A stretch of 64,000 nucleotides of DNA from Anaerovibrio lipolyticus DSM 3074 (GTDB taxonomy: Bacteria > Bacillota > Negativicutes > Selenomonadales > Selenomonadaceae): the NCBI RefSeq assembly GCF_900141865.1, contig NZ_FQYW01000008.1:100030-164029 (forward strand), read 5' to 3'. The notes beneath the pieces are model-generated. The model saw nothing but the letters and a program-made list of their open reading frames with translations, was not told the DNA's origin and made no database searches. Both the position numbers and the translations under genes were made by a program. Shown here in pieces: positions 42,087 to 50,946 of this stretch. How positions within the stretch are numbered: the stretch's first letter is position 1; each line of letters opens with the position of its first letter.

Positions 42087-42683
42087 CTAATGTGCATCTG
42101 ATGTTTCACCATGTACCCCGGTATGAGTATGCTCATCAAGTGAAACACCTCTGCCGACAACATCATCAACCGCTGTAATACTTCCGTCAACAGTAAGGTT
42201 GGCTCCTGTGATGGCTACAGTTCCGTCAGATACTGTTATCATGGTCCCGCCTATGAAGATATTCACAGAGGATTGTGATGCGCCTGAGGCCGATTTCTGC
42301 GGAGCATAAAGACCTGGGATACATATTGCGTCCCTCATGTCATGTTTCCGCTTGTCGTCACTGTCGTAACCGGGATTTAAATAATCATCCATTTGGTCTT
42401 CTGAAAAAACCAGCAGACAGCCGTCACCTGTTACAACAGGAAAAGTAATACCTGCTCTCCCACCCATACCCATAGGGAAAACTACAGGCACGTCATGGAT
42501 AATAGGGAAGTTAAAGCTCCGCCCGTCGTCTGTCTTGTAACTACCTACTGGCCTTACTTGTGCCTTATTGCTTCCTGCGTTATAATTCACCACCACCCCT
42601 GGAAGGGCTGTATGAATCTGAGCGTTCTTGCCATCTATCCAACCTTTTATGACACTCTTGATTTCATTATTGGACTGTTCCAT
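42087..42683 (-). CDS. Baseplate spike protein (Gp138/gpV-like), 198 aa
   Basis: OB-fold N-terminal region (LPGVVVNYNAGSNKAQVRPV, GRAGITFPVVTGDGCLLVFS) typical of Gp138-type membrane-puncturing spikes, a short beta-helix-like stretch (GTMITVSDGTVAITGANLTV), and a C-terminal HTHTGVHG, like the iron-binding tip motif of P2 gpV spikes. It forms the central needle of the baseplate. Confidence 0.82.
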   Translation of the reverse strand: MEQSNNEIKSVIKGWIDGKNAQIHTALPGVVVNYNAGSNKAQVRPVGSYKTDDGRSFNFPIIHDVPVVFPMGMGGRAGITFPVVTGDGCLLVFSEDQMDDYLNPGYDSDDKRKHDMRDAICIPGLYAPQKSASGASQSSVNIFIGGTMITVSDGTVAITGANLTVDGSITAVDDVVGRGVSLDEHTHTGVHGETSDAH

Positions 42684-43570
42684 TATTCAACACCTTCCAC
42701 GATATCCATTTCAGAAACCCAGTCGCCACCAATGTATGAACCTCTGTGGTGAAGGGACTCAACACGGAACCACCCTTCAATAACCTTGGATTTCACCTTA
42801 ATAGCATCACCTGGGTTAATTGTAGGGCTGAGCAGAACTTTTATCTTCCAGCCTGCTTTCTTTTCGTTCTTTTCTTTTTTCTGCTTCTGCTTTCGCTCTT
42901 TCTTTGGTGTCTTTTTGTCAGCATAAGGGTTAGCCTGGTTTATTCTTTCAGGATAGCCTATTAAACCGCTGTCAGCACCAAAGACAAAACCACGCTTGGT
43001 AAAAGTACCGCCGTCAAGAATAAGCTGTATGATGTTATTTTGTATTGAAGCTGTAACACCCGAACCATAACAGAGATTTAAGATACCCTGCCACGCATTG
43101 CCGACATAGGCATACCCACCAGCCGGGAACGAACCAAACTCCACACCATCACCATATTCAAGGGCCAGCCCCATATTATTAGCCAGTGATTTCAAGGCCG
43201 TACTTATCGGAGTACCTGCAGGATAGGAAAGCGACACATAAGAGTCACGGACAGCAACTTGCCCGTCAGACAGTTTAAGCTGCGTTTTTATATCGTGTTC
43301 CTCGTATGTGGTGTTGGCCTGTATTACGGTACCCTTAAAGATACACACTGGCCCGCCGTTGCCTTCATATCCTGCGTAAATCTCAACCTTCGTATCGGGC
43401 TTTGAAACCTGATCCCTGTGTTCCTTGGTCATGTTGAGAATAGATACCTGACTCTTGTTGGTTTCCTCTGTCATATCCTTCTGTATGTCAAATTCCACCT
43501 GCAACGTATCTTCCAAAGTATAATCTAGGTCAGGAAATGTTATCTTGTATTGACGCTTCCAAAATGGCAC
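42683..43570 (-). CDS. Baseplate hub protein (gpD/XkdQ-like), 295 aa
   Basis: Starts MPFWKRQYKITFPDLDYTLE; VSILNMTKEHRDQVSKPDTK and VEIYAGYEGNGGPVCIFKGT are typical of late-control D/hub proteins. A very basic Lys-rich insertion (KKTPKKERKQKQKKEKNEKK) lies at about 220-240 and probably loops out. One base overlap with the spike gene. Confidence 0.78.
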   Translation of the reverse strand: MPFWKRQYKITFPDLDYTLEDTLQVEFDIQKDMTEETNKSQVSILNMTKEHRDQVSKPDTKVEIYAGYEGNGGPVCIFKGTVIQANTTYEEHDIKTQLKLSDGQVAVRDSYVSLSYPAGTPISTALKSLANNMGLALEYGDGVEFGSFPAGGYAYVGNAWQGILNLCYGSGVTASIQNNIIQLILDGGTFTKRGFVFGADSGLIGYPERINQANPYADKKTPKKERKQKQKKEKNEKKAGWKIKVLLSPTINPGDAIKVKSKVIEGWFRVESLHHRGSYIGGDWVSEMDIVEGVE

Positions 43571-43895
43571 TCAGTTCACCTCCAGGGATATAAACCAGCG
43601 AAAACTTGCCATTGAGAAAATCATATCTTCCAATGGTCTGCCCTGCTGTAGGATTATTCACGACCGCCATGATCTCGCCCGCTGGAAGTCCTGTCGTCCT
43701 TCTGTGCTGATTAAGGAGAGGAAAATTAGGCACCATGGCAATACCACGGACGATATCCTCTTTCTGCGAAGTTCGGATATCCATTGTCCATGTCTTGTTG
43801 TTTTGGTTCCATGCAAAATGAAGGTCGTACCGCTCACCTTCAAGGTTTACGGACTCGATAAAATCATTTGCATCGTACATACCAATTTTCAGCAC
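43530..43895 (-). CDS. Baseplate plug-type protein, 121 aa
   Basis: Beta-rich protein (YDLHFAWNQNNKTWTMDIRT, GIAMVPNFPLLNQHRRTTGL, GEIMAVVNN) matching the small plug protein found before the hub gene in Pam3-like myoviruses. It overlaps the hub gene by 41 nt. Confidence 0.65.
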   Translation of the reverse strand: MLKIGMYDANDFIESVNLEGERYDLHFAWNQNNKTWTMDIRTSQKEDIVRGIAMVPNFPLLNQHRRTTGLPAGEIMAVVNNPTAGQTIGRYDFLNGKFSLVYIPGGELSAILEASIQDNIS

Positions 43896-44564
43896 CTAAT
43901 CACCTCCTTTAAAGGACTGGTTTAAACTTACAGCGGCATTTGAAGCTGTTATTTCTGAGCCGGTGTTTTCAACACCTGAGGCTTCATAACCAGCTGTATC
44001 GGTCTGTACCTTGATAACTGACTGATTATCCTTTGTTTCCATGCCTGTACCGATCTCAGTCTGTGAAGCTGAGCCTGCATCTTTTTCAGTTTCTCCTGCC
44101 GACTCCTTGGCTTCGTCTGACACATCTTCTGTCTTTTCTTTCACAATGCGGACATGCTTAAATTCAAGGGCCATTTTGTAGCAGACACCGTCCTGTACAC
44201 TCCTTGGAAGTGGAGCCTGCACCATAACCATGTCCTTATAAATAGCGTCAGGCGTGGTTATTTCTATAGGCTCACCCTTCTTGTAGATTTCATGGAGCTT
44301 GTCTGCTGTCCCTTGCAAGGCGTTTACTTCGTCTTCTGTCCAAGGCTGTGACTTGTCAGAATCAGCATCTCCCGCCTTTACCGGGGTTGGTGTACAGACT
44401 ACCGTCATTGACAGGGTTATAGGCTGTCTTGTGACGTGTTCAGATACCGGAAAACCGTCCTCAACAGGATATTCTGTCACATCACTGTTAAGGTTCGTTG
44501 TCCGCTCAATAATAGCGTCCACCTCAAGGTCACCTATTTTAGACTTTTCTTCCATCTGTATCAC
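43896..44564 (-). CDS. Dit-like tail/baseplate protein with acidic tail, 222 aa
   Basis: The N-terminal 140 residues look like a Dit-like domain (DVTEYPVEDGFPVSEHVTRQ, PITLSMTVVCTP). The C-terminal 80 residues are low-complexity and rich in Glu, Ser, Thr and Lys. It overlaps the tape-measure stop codon by 4 nt. Confidence 0.68.
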   Translation of the reverse strand: MIQMEEKSKIGDLEVDAIIERTTNLNSDVTEYPVEDGFPVSEHVTRQPITLSMTVVCTPTPVKAGDADSDKSQPWTEDEVNALQGTADKLHEIYKKGEPIEITTPDAIYKDMVMVQAPLPRSVQDGVCYKMALEFKHVRIVKEKTEDVSDEAKESAGETEKDAGSASQTEIGTGMETKDNQSVIKVQTDTAGYEASGVENTGSEITASNAAVSLNQSFKGGD

Positions 44565-46255
44565 CCACCATTATAAGCAAAGAAGGAATTATTATTCTGC
44601 TGTATCTTATACGCATCCATAGGATTGCCTACATTAAAGGTATTGGTCTGTATTCTATCACCATAACTGATACCTGGCTGGCTGACTCCCATGCTCTGCA
44701 TGGCTCTTTCCCAGCCTGCATTTGAGAAGCCTGAACTTCTTTTTTCAACTAAGCCAAGCCAAGTCAATGCGTCTATTGTCAGATTAATCAGCTTTGACAA
44801 CTCACCTGCAACATCACGGACGATATTACCCATTGCTTCAAGTACCTCGCTGGCCTTTTTGATATTCCATGCAATAGTTCTGAACGCCAACACGCCAACT
44901 GTCATAATTCCTGTTCCAAGCCACTCTGCAAGTTTTTCCAAAAGTGGCATAAACGGCTCTATCGCATTCATAATATTTTCCCATGCTTCTGCAAGGTCAT
45001 CTAAGCCGTCACCCATAAACTCTTGGACAAGAAGCCATCCTTGTTCAAGGCCTTTCCAAAAGGCAGCATTAATTTGTTGCCCTTTTTCCAATAAGTCCAT
45101 TAGCATTTCCAATGGACTAAAGTCAAACTTGCCAAAATCGAAATCAACCTTAAAACCAGTGCGTATGTCATCAAAAGTCTTTTCAATTTTCTTCAGATAC
45201 TTAATAAACCTCGTTAATTTTGGGTTCTCAGCCATTTTCTCAGTGTCGCCATCCCAAATTGCCACCGCATCTGATACGATCTTGGTTATTCCATTAAAGG
45301 TGTCCTCAATAAACTGGGCTATCCTCGCAAAAACATGAGTCCTTTCTTCGATTCCCTCTACTCCTTTATAAAAAGAATTGCTGATTTTCTGCATGCTCTG
45401 CCCAATGGTCTGAGTGGACATTCCAAACTGTTCATCTATGGTCTTTCCTGATGCCAATATAGCCCTCAATACAGTGCTTCTAGTAAGCAACCCTTTTGCG
45501 CCCATTTCTTTGAGCTGTCCCTGTTCTACACCCATGGACCTTGCCATTTCCTGCATTAACAGAGAAGCGCTCTCATTCAGTGAGTGCAATTCGTCACCCT
45601 GCAAAACACCCGAACCTAAACCTTGTTTTAACTGTAGGATAGCTCCCTGGGCCTGTGCTTCACTAGCTCCCTCCAATGTGAGTGCCTTTGAAACAATTTC
45701 TGTTGCCCTTATTGCATCCTCTCTTGTAAACTCAGGGTCGTTCTTTATACCACGGTTAATACCAAAGAACAGGTCACTAGCCGCCATATAATCAGTTCTA
45801 GCATTTTGGGACATATCAAACAGTTGCCCACGGAGTGCTTTCCGCTTGTCAGCATCTGCCTCAATGGTCCTTAATCTATTATCTAAGCCCATAACTTCAT
45901 CAGCCATGCTCTTAACTTTCCCTACAGAAAAGGCGGCTGTCATGGCTGCTGCCATAGCACCAAGTTTGGATGTAAGCAACGAAATGGAATTCGTGGCTCC
46001 ACTCATTGACCGTTGGATATTCGCACCAGTCATCGCACTTGTAGCTGACAATTTTGCCATACTACTGGATGTATTAGACACAGCCCTCTTTAAATTGTTT
46101 TGTGACCGTGTAGCGTTACTCATTGACTGCTGTGCAGTATTACCCGCCTTCCTGGCACTGCTTCCAAAATTTTCTTCTGCCTTCTGTGCCTGCTTAATTC
46201 CGCTTGTGTCAGCTCTCCAAACTATTTTGGTGATTAACTCTCTTACAGTACCCAT
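44561..46255 (-). CDS. Tape measure protein, 564 aa
   Basis: N-terminal Ala/Ser/Gln-rich coiled coils (SARKAGNTAQQSMSNATRSQ), the conserved TMP block (GALLQLKQ-like AQGAILQLKQGLGSGVLQGD, then ELHSLNESASLLMQEMARSM), and hydrophobic segments in the C-terminal half. It sets tail length and helps genome entry. At 564 aa the tail is short, by the usual length rule of about 1.5 angstrom per residue. Confidence 0.88.
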   Translation of the reverse strand: MGTVRELITKIVWRADTSGIKQAQKAEENFGSSARKAGNTAQQSMSNATRSQNNLKRAVSNTSSSMAKLSATSAMTGANIQRSMSGATNSISLLTSKLGAMAAAMTAAFSVGKVKSMADEVMGLDNRLRTIEADADKRKALRGQLFDMSQNARTDYMAASDLFFGINRGIKNDPEFTREDAIRATEIVSKALTLEGASEAQAQGAILQLKQGLGSGVLQGDELHSLNESASLLMQEMARSMGVEQGQLKEMGAKGLLTRSTVLRAILASGKTIDEQFGMSTQTIGQSMQKISNSFYKGVEGIEERTHVFARIAQFIEDTFNGITKIVSDAVAIWDGDTEKMAENPKLTRFIKYLKKIEKTFDDIRTGFKVDFDFGKFDFSPLEMLMDLLEKGQQINAAFWKGLEQGWLLVQEFMGDGLDDLAEAWENIMNAIEPFMPLLEKLAEWLGTGIMTVGVLAFRTIAWNIKKASEVLEAMGNIVRDVAGELSKLINLTIDALTWLGLVEKRSSGFSNAGWERAMQSMGVSQPGISYGDRIQTNTFNVGNPMDAYKIQQNNNSFFAYNGG

Positions 46256-46485
46256 TACTTACCCCCTTTCTCAGCTTTCTTTATAGCTGTATATTCAACA
46301 TCACTTTTCATTTCTAAATACCACAACATATTCAGAAGTTCAGCCAGTGACACAGCACCATTCTTCACATCAAGATAAGATACCATGCCACTGTCTATAA
46401 CTTGATAAATAAACAGTTCAGCCTTAAACTGCTCCGTCATTTCGCCTGGTATATCAATCCGAGGCCTTCCAATATCTCTCGCCAA
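46255..46485 (-). CDS. Tail assembly chaperone, frameshift-encoded C-terminal part
   Basis: The frame is open from 46525 to 46255 and lies -1 relative to the upstream chaperone gene. The only start-like codon is TTG 46485, without a ribosome site, so it is best read as the extension made by -1 frameshifting at 46512-46518. The added sequence after the shift reads YKALGNPGWLARDIGRPRID and gives a fusion of about 223 aa. It ends exactly where the tape measure starts, as in other tailed phages. Confidence 0.7.
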   Translation of the reverse strand: MARDIGRPRIDIPGEMTEQFKAELFIYQVIDSGMVSYLDVKNGAVSLAELLNMLWYLEMKSDVEYTAIKKAEKGGK

Positions 46486-46925
46486 CCAGCCGGGATTGCC
46501 GAGAGCTTTGTAAAATCCAAATAATTAACCTTTGCTACCTGTATCATAAGGGCTATAAGGTCAAGCGGGCGACCTGTGTAATACTCATCAATTACTGTTT
46601 CAGTAAACTTAACAAGATTTTTCTCAGCCCCATCATGCGAAAAGCTAATATAATCGGCTTTCAGTAAAGTCCTCGCAATATGTTCAAACTGTTCACCATT
46701 GAGTTTGGAAGGCAATTCCTCGAAAATACCACCAAACAACTTCGCCATAAATACCATATTGATTTCTCTGTCGAGGTTTCTTTCCTCAACGGCCTTTGCC
46801 GCACCGCTGATAACAGGACCGAGAATTTTCTGCAAGTCTGCCAAGATAGATAAAGATTCAAAAGGCTCAAACTGTCTAATCAAAAACAGTGATTCTCCCT
46901 GTCGATACTCCGCTGGCTTGTTCAT
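46437..46925 (-). CDS. Tail assembly chaperone, unshifted product, 162 aa
   Basis: Located between tube and tape-measure genes, the invariable position of tail assembly chaperones. Helical sequence (FEPFESLSILADLQKILGPV, DEYYTGRPLDLIALMIQVAK). The frame ends at TGA 46437-46439, within the -1 frame. The ATG overlaps the tube stop codon. Confidence 0.8.
   Translation of the reverse strand: MNKPAEYRQGESLFLIRQFEPFESLSILADLQKILGPVISGAAKAVEERNLDREINMVFMAKLFGGIFEELPSKLNGEQFEHIARTLLKADYISFSHDGAEKNLVKFTETVIDEYYTGRPLDLIALMIQVAKVNYLDFTKLSAIPAGWREILEGLGLIYQAK
46476..46518 (-). promoter_or_regulatory. Candidate programmed -1 frameshift site: slippery heptamer plus stem-loop
   Basis: GGATTTT (46518-46512) is phased as G_GAT_TTT in the zero frame (Asp137-Phe138), a known slippery type. 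Six nt downstream CTCTCG (46505-46500) pairs with CGAGAG (46481-46476), extended after a G-G mismatch by CAA/TTG. Spacing and phase are those of real -1 sites, and the -1 frame is open through 46255. Confidence 0.7.
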
Positions 46926-47347
46926 CAGTTATTACCTCCAATAACCACATTGTCTACTTTGCCAGTGTTAAACACCCAAGACTGGGAACTAATCTGACGG
47001 TTTCTGCCAGTTTCGGGGAGATTTTGGATATACGCTTCTGCCGCACTTAGCAAAAGTGTACCCGACAAATCCTTTACCATGAGTGGCAGACAACCCTTCC
47101 CAGTCACACGATCAAGATTATAAATCTTACTCAGATAGTCATTAGACTTGGATGTGCTTGCAAGGTTTACAGTTACCTCATAGGTCTGATTAGGGTCCAT
47201 AGAGCGGGCCACTTCACCATCAGCACCTACATACTGAGTAGCACCATCACCCAAAGGCTTCACTGTTACCATGTCATCCTCTGCCATGCCAGTAAGCTGT
47301 TTATTCCCAAAGATGATGATTACTTTTTTAGGGTCATAAGTAAGCAT
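46925..47347 (-). CDS. Tail tube protein, DUF3277 type, 140 aa
   Basis: MLTYDPKKVIIIFGNKQLTG and DDMVTVKPLGDGATQYVGAD, then NQTYEVTVNLASTSKSNDYL match DUF3277 tube proteins, always paired with DUF3383 sheath genes. Confidence 0.87.
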   Translation of the reverse strand: MLTYDPKKVIIIFGNKQLTGMAEDDMVTVKPLGDGATQYVGADGEVARSMDPNQTYEVTVNLASTSKSNDYLSKIYNLDRVTGKGCLPLMVKDLSGTLLLSAAEAYIQNLPETGRNRQISSQSWVFNTGKVDNVVIGGNN

Positions 47348-47361
47348 CTAAAATTACCTCC

Positions 47362-48726
47362 TTATGCTTCAATAAGGTTCTCGTAAGTAAGGGAACCCTT
47401 GATTATTACAACATGAATAGCACCTGCAAGACGGGCCGTGAATTTCACATCCTGCAAAATTCGGCTTGCCTTGGTGTTTGCTGAAATGGTTGCAGCATTA
47501 GGAACTGAAACAGTAAAGCCAAGATTGGTTTCACCGTCCTCAGTGTATTCATCAGGTGCAATTCCGCCCCTGCGCTGACCGAGGGTAAGAGCTGCACGAA
47601 TCTTGGACTCAATAAGAGCGATACCGCCGTCAGTATAAGGTACTTTATCGGTATTAATAAGGGCATTGAATACGTTGAGGGTAATTTCTTCCTGTAACCA
47701 GTCACGGAAACGGATAACGTCAATCCATTCACCAGCAGCAACCTTGCCGTTCTGAGTGATGCTTACATTGCGAAAACGCTCAAAAGTATTACCATTCTTC
47801 TTTGTAATGGCATTGTATTCAGTTTCAGTAAGGCCATCAGTGGTAACTCCTGCCAGCTTCTTCAATGCCCAGGTCTCACCGCCTGGCTCAATGGCAAAAC
47901 AGCGGGCCATGACAGCACACTCAGGGAAGTCAGTAGCCGCCTTTTCATGGTAAAAACCAAAGGAACGATAGTAATTATTGTCCATAAGCTGACTCAAAAT
48001 GTCCGTAGACACATCCTGGTCCTTCGCCCCAGCTGCAGCGGTGGACATACCATACAACTTAGTATGAGCCTCAACCCATTCCGCCATGGCCAGTACGTCG
48101 GCATCTGCACGGGAAGTGAAGCAGATACCATAGAAGTCATTATCAGCCTTGGTAATGGCTGTCATCATATCGGCAACAGTTTCCGTAGATACGGCAGTTG
48201 CCATAGAAAGATTGCTTGTTACTTCCAAGGAGAAGTCCTGCCCACTGCTTGGCGCAATAGTAAGCACCTCGCCTGATACTGTACCGGTAACCACAGCACC
48301 GATATCATCACTGATAGCCGTTGCAAGGCCTGTCAGAATTGCAGAAGCTGTACCGCTTGAATTGGTATAGCTGTACTCGTCTGTATGCACCTCACCTGAG
48401 GAGTTTTTGGTCTTGACCGTCAGTTTGTAGGTACCAGTAGGCAGTACCTTCTTCACGCTCACGCCAACAGAATCTGCCAGTCTGCGACCTACCTTGATAA
48501 CAGATGGTCTAGGTATCTGACTGAAACCGTCAGCCACTGCCAAATACAGCGGGTCGTCAGTAGAAAAGCCATCGGCAATCATTTCATCAGCATCGGTGTA
48601 TGAAAGTACACGGGACAGGCTGTGAATATGTGGGCCGATTACTATCATTGTCGAAAATCCAGCAGCGGTAATACCAGTGGTATTAAGTGCTATCTGAACA
48701 TTAACAACACGGTCTAAATTTGCCAT
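47362..48726 (-). CDS. Contractile tail sheath protein, DUF3383 type, 454 aa
   Basis: Starts MANLDRVVNVQIALNTTGIT, with VADGFSQIPRPSVIKVGRR and DVIRFRDWLQEEITLNVFNA, all diagnostic of DUF3383 sheath proteins. Confirms a myovirus-type tail. Confidence 0.92.
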   Translation of the reverse strand: MANLDRVVNVQIALNTTGITAAGFSTMIVIGPHIHSLSRVLSYTDADEMIADGFSTDDPLYLAVADGFSQIPRPSVIKVGRRLADSVGVSVKKVLPTGTYKLTVKTKNSSGEVHTDEYSYTNSSGTASAILTGLATAISDDIGAVVTGTVSGEVLTIAPSSGQDFSLEVTSNLSMATAVSTETVADMMTAITKADNDFYGICFTSRADADVLAMAEWVEAHTKLYGMSTAAAGAKDQDVSTDILSQLMDNNYYRSFGFYHEKAATDFPECAVMARCFAIEPGGETWALKKLAGVTTDGLTETEYNAITKKNGNTFERFRNVSITQNGKVAAGEWIDVIRFRDWLQEEITLNVFNALINTDKVPYTDGGIALIESKIRAALTLGQRRGGIAPDEYTEDGETNLGFTVSVPNAATISANTKASRILQDVKFTARLAGAIHVVIIKGSLTYENLIEA

Positions 48727-48758
48727 GTTTTCATTCCTCCTTTAAATTCTTTAAAACT

Positions 48759-48802
48759 AAAAAGGAACTCAAATCATTTCACTTCCTGATTTAAGTTCCT
48801 TT
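48759..48802 (-). terminator. Long hairpin with T-run between connector and sheath genes
   Basis: A 16-bp stem on the minus strand, AAAGGAACTTAAATCA / TGATTTGAGTTCCTTT (one G-U pair), begins inside the last codons of the upstream gene and is followed by TTTAG. It could act as a partial terminator inside the virion operon, or as an RNA processing or stability element. Confidence 0.65.
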
Positions 48803-49435
48803 AAATTCAGTTGAGATATTTACTGGAATGCTGTACCCACCATCTTCAATGGTTCCATCCTCACCGATTTTTCCATAGATTAACTGGCCTACAGTAACAA
48901 CACCATCAATATTATCTCCACCAGTACCATCACCATTTCCACTTGCAGGTATCGTTATACCCTCAACCTGCTCAATAATGGTATTATCATCAGCAATAAC
49001 CTTCATAAATCTAACATGAAGGTCTACTGCCGCTCTACATTCATAGGTCTGTCTATCATCTAGCAGACCGCTTATGTCCTGCACAGCTTCTGAGTCGAAA
49101 AATGACACTCCTGCCAAATAGCACTTATTGACCACAGAATCAACCGCCAGTCTACCCACAAGATGCTCCAAGTCGTCATAAGGAAATGTGCCCTTTTCAC
49201 CGAAAAGCTGTACTTCAAGCACTGCTTCTGTTGGTGTCACCAAAATCCTGTTCAAATCCTGCGGATTAGCTGACGGTCTTGACTCCGTGTATGCTTCTTC
49301 CCTGGAGCCATACAGCCACAGGGTTGCAAATGGTCTTTTAAGTTTCGGCAGATTCTGATTCGCCCATATCACTGTCACTCCCAGTTCCGTCTGTATTAGG
49401 TTCAGCAGGAACTTCCTCAGGTCCGATACCGCCAT
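48791..49435 (-). CDS. Neck/connector protein, LIC_12616-like, 214 aa
   Basis: ATG 49435 follows a perfect AGGAGGTGG. DLRKFLLNLIQTELGVTVIW and ANQNLPKLKRPFATLWLYGS are the LIC_12616-family opening. C-terminal Gly/Asp-rich part. Its first 98 nt overlap the end of the preceding gene. Confidence 0.78.
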   Translation of the reverse strand: MAVSDLRKFLLNLIQTELGVTVIWANQNLPKLKRPFATLWLYGSREEAYTESRPSANPQDLNRILVTPTEAVLEVQLFGEKGTFPYDDLEHLVGRLAVDSVVNKCYLAGVSFFDSEAVQDISGLLDDRQTYECRAAVDLHVRFMKVIADDNTIIEQVEGITIPASGNGDGTGGDNIDGVVTVGQLIYGKIGEDGTIEDGGYSIPVNISTEFKGT

Positions 49436-49799
49436 CAAAATCCACCTCCTGTGCTATAGATTTGTAGTGTGAAATAACTCCCGACTGATAAGCACTGCAC
49501 ATAATGACTTTCCAGTACCTGCCCTGCCACCATACATAATCTGGCCAACAGGCGTTGCCCTGTTCAGTCACCTGCTTTGATGTGAGCAGAGGTTCATCCG
49601 TGTACAGCTTCACTATACTGGCAGTAAACTCGCCATTACCATTTGCCTTGGTGTATTGGGCAGCCTCACTGTTGTTCAATGGCTGTACTGATGCCATAAT
49701 TTCCAGTGTTTTGTATGACGGATTGACAACCATTCCATCCACAATTTCACTGTCACCTTCTGCCCGATAAATTGTCTGTAAATGTCTGAATCCCATCAT
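49338..49799 (-). CDS. Head-tail completion-type protein, 153 aa
   Basis: MMGFRHLQTIYRAEGDSEIV, KLYTDEPLLTSKQVTEQGN, and WWQGRYWKVIMCSAYQSGVI resemble small minor structural proteins between gp10-like and LIC_12616 genes. The acidic C-terminal tail (about 32 residues) is encoded on DNA that also encodes the next gene's N-terminus in another frame. Confidence 0.68.
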   Translation of the reverse strand: MMGFRHLQTIYRAEGDSEIVDGMVVNPSYKTLEIMASVQPLNNSEAAQYTKANGNGEFTASIVKLYTDEPLLTSKQVTEQGNACWPDYVWWQGRYWKVIMCSAYQSGVISHYKSIAQEVDFDGGIGPEEVPAEPNTDGTGSDSDMGESESAET

Positions 49800-50254
49800 C
49801 TCACCTCAAAGTCTATGGACCCTCTCAGCAGTCCTGTGTCGATTAACGGAGCATCTGAACCCTTCTGCCTTATTGTGCTAGGGGCATTAGCTCTCAACAG
49901 GGTCCTATCACCGATAACATTTTGGATGTCACCAACCATCTGATTTCCAAGAACCTCCACCGCCTGTTCAACACCCATGCCATCAATGACTCTTTCGGCA
50001 ACAGCTTCTGAGAGTTCTCCCCATTTCTTACCATTCTTGCTTGCGGCCTTCCGCATAAATGGTCTCTTAGGGATATTCTTTGTTCCATATTCATTCCATG
50101 TAGCCACATCAACAAGGTCTGCACCTGTTTTCTTTTCCTTTCCTGCGGTACGGAGAACTCCTGCAGCAAGCTCCTTGTCTGACAGTCGCTCTGTGAACCG
50201 CTTAAGGTCCTGCAGACTTACACCCTTTTCAGTGATAGACACATTTACAGCCAT
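49796..50254 (-). CDS. Virion morphogenesis protein, HK97 gp10/P2 gpS-like, 152 aa
   Basis: ATG 50254 (MAVNVSITEKGVSLQDLKRF) with GAGGG upstream and overlapping the previous stop codon. VATWNEYGTKNIPKRPFMRK is the hallmark of gp10-like tail completion proteins; C-terminal PLIDTGLLRGSIDFEV is also typical. Confidence 0.82.
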   Translation of the reverse strand: MAVNVSITEKGVSLQDLKRFTERLSDKELAAGVLRTAGKEKKTGADLVDVATWNEYGTKNIPKRPFMRKAASKNGKKWGELSEAVAERVIDGMGVEQAVEVLGNQMVGDIQNVIGDRTLLRANAPSTIRQKGSDAPLIDTGLLRGSIDFEVR

Positions 50255-50631
50255 CAGAAACACCCTCTTTTCCTAATGGTTACTGGCACAATGCACAACC
50301 TCATAAGGTCAAGATACTGCTTTCCGTAGACTGTTTTATTCAGCAGATCACTGGAAGTCCTACCCTCTGCAAATTGATGTTCCAAGTCGCCTTCCTTTTC
50401 ACGGATAATGGCACCACCAGTTACATCAGTCGAACTGGAGCCGGATGCTGTCATGATATTTGACAGTGCCATGTTGTGGGCGGTATAAAATGCAACCGCC
50501 CTCTCATAATACTTGCCAAAATTAGCACGACTTATCATATCGGCGTATATGTCAATATTGGCCTGTACTGTTGCATCAGGCACATCCTTGAACTCAGGGG
50601 CTATCACACGGAATATTTCTAGGATAGTCAT
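50254..50631 (-). CDS. Head-tail connector, DUF4054 type, 125 aa
   Basis: VIAPEFKDVPDATVQANIDI, YYERAVAFYTAHNMALS and GRTSSDLLNKTVYGKQYLDL match DUF4054, an adaptor placed after the major capsid gene in this phage group. Confidence 0.85.
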   Translation of the reverse strand: MTILEIFRVIAPEFKDVPDATVQANIDIYADMISRANFGKYYERAVAFYTAHNMALSNIMTASGSSSTDVTGGAIIREKEGDLEHQFAEGRTSSDLLNKTVYGKQYLDLMRLCIVPVTIRKRGCF

Positions 50632-50637
50632 ACCACA

Positions 50638-50937
50638 TCAACCTTTCAAAAGGTTAATATAATCCTGCTTTGTACGGGCCTTGCTTGTATCAAGTCCCTT
50701 CTCCTTTGCCGCCTTTTTGAGTGTATCGAGGTTTTCTTTCTCGAAATTACGCTCAATTTCCTTGGCCTTTGCTTCGGAGATTTTCACGATTTCGCCACTT
50801 TTCACCATTTCAGCAATACGAGGAAAGACTTTTACAAGGTCGTCATAATTGCGTACTTCGGCAGGACGTGAAGGGACTAACATGTAGCCCCCTGCAAAAA
50901 TCACTCTAGCTGTCTTATTGAGCAATTTCATGTCCAT
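50638..50937 (-). CDS. Small virion-operon protein with LEM/HeH-like C-terminus, 99 aa
   Basis: N-terminal beta segment (KTARVIFAGGYMLVPSRPAE) and a C-terminal helix-extended-helix-like stretch (NLDTLKKAAKEKGLDTSKAR, TKQDYINLL). Such proteins often lie between capsid and connector genes. Function unknown. Confidence 0.65.
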   Translation of the reverse strand: MDMKLLNKTARVIFAGGYMLVPSRPAEVRNYDDLVKVFPRIAEMVKSGEIVKISEAKAKEIERNFEKENLDTLKKAAKEKGLDTSKARTKQDYINLLKG

Positions 50938-50946
50938 TACCTCCCG

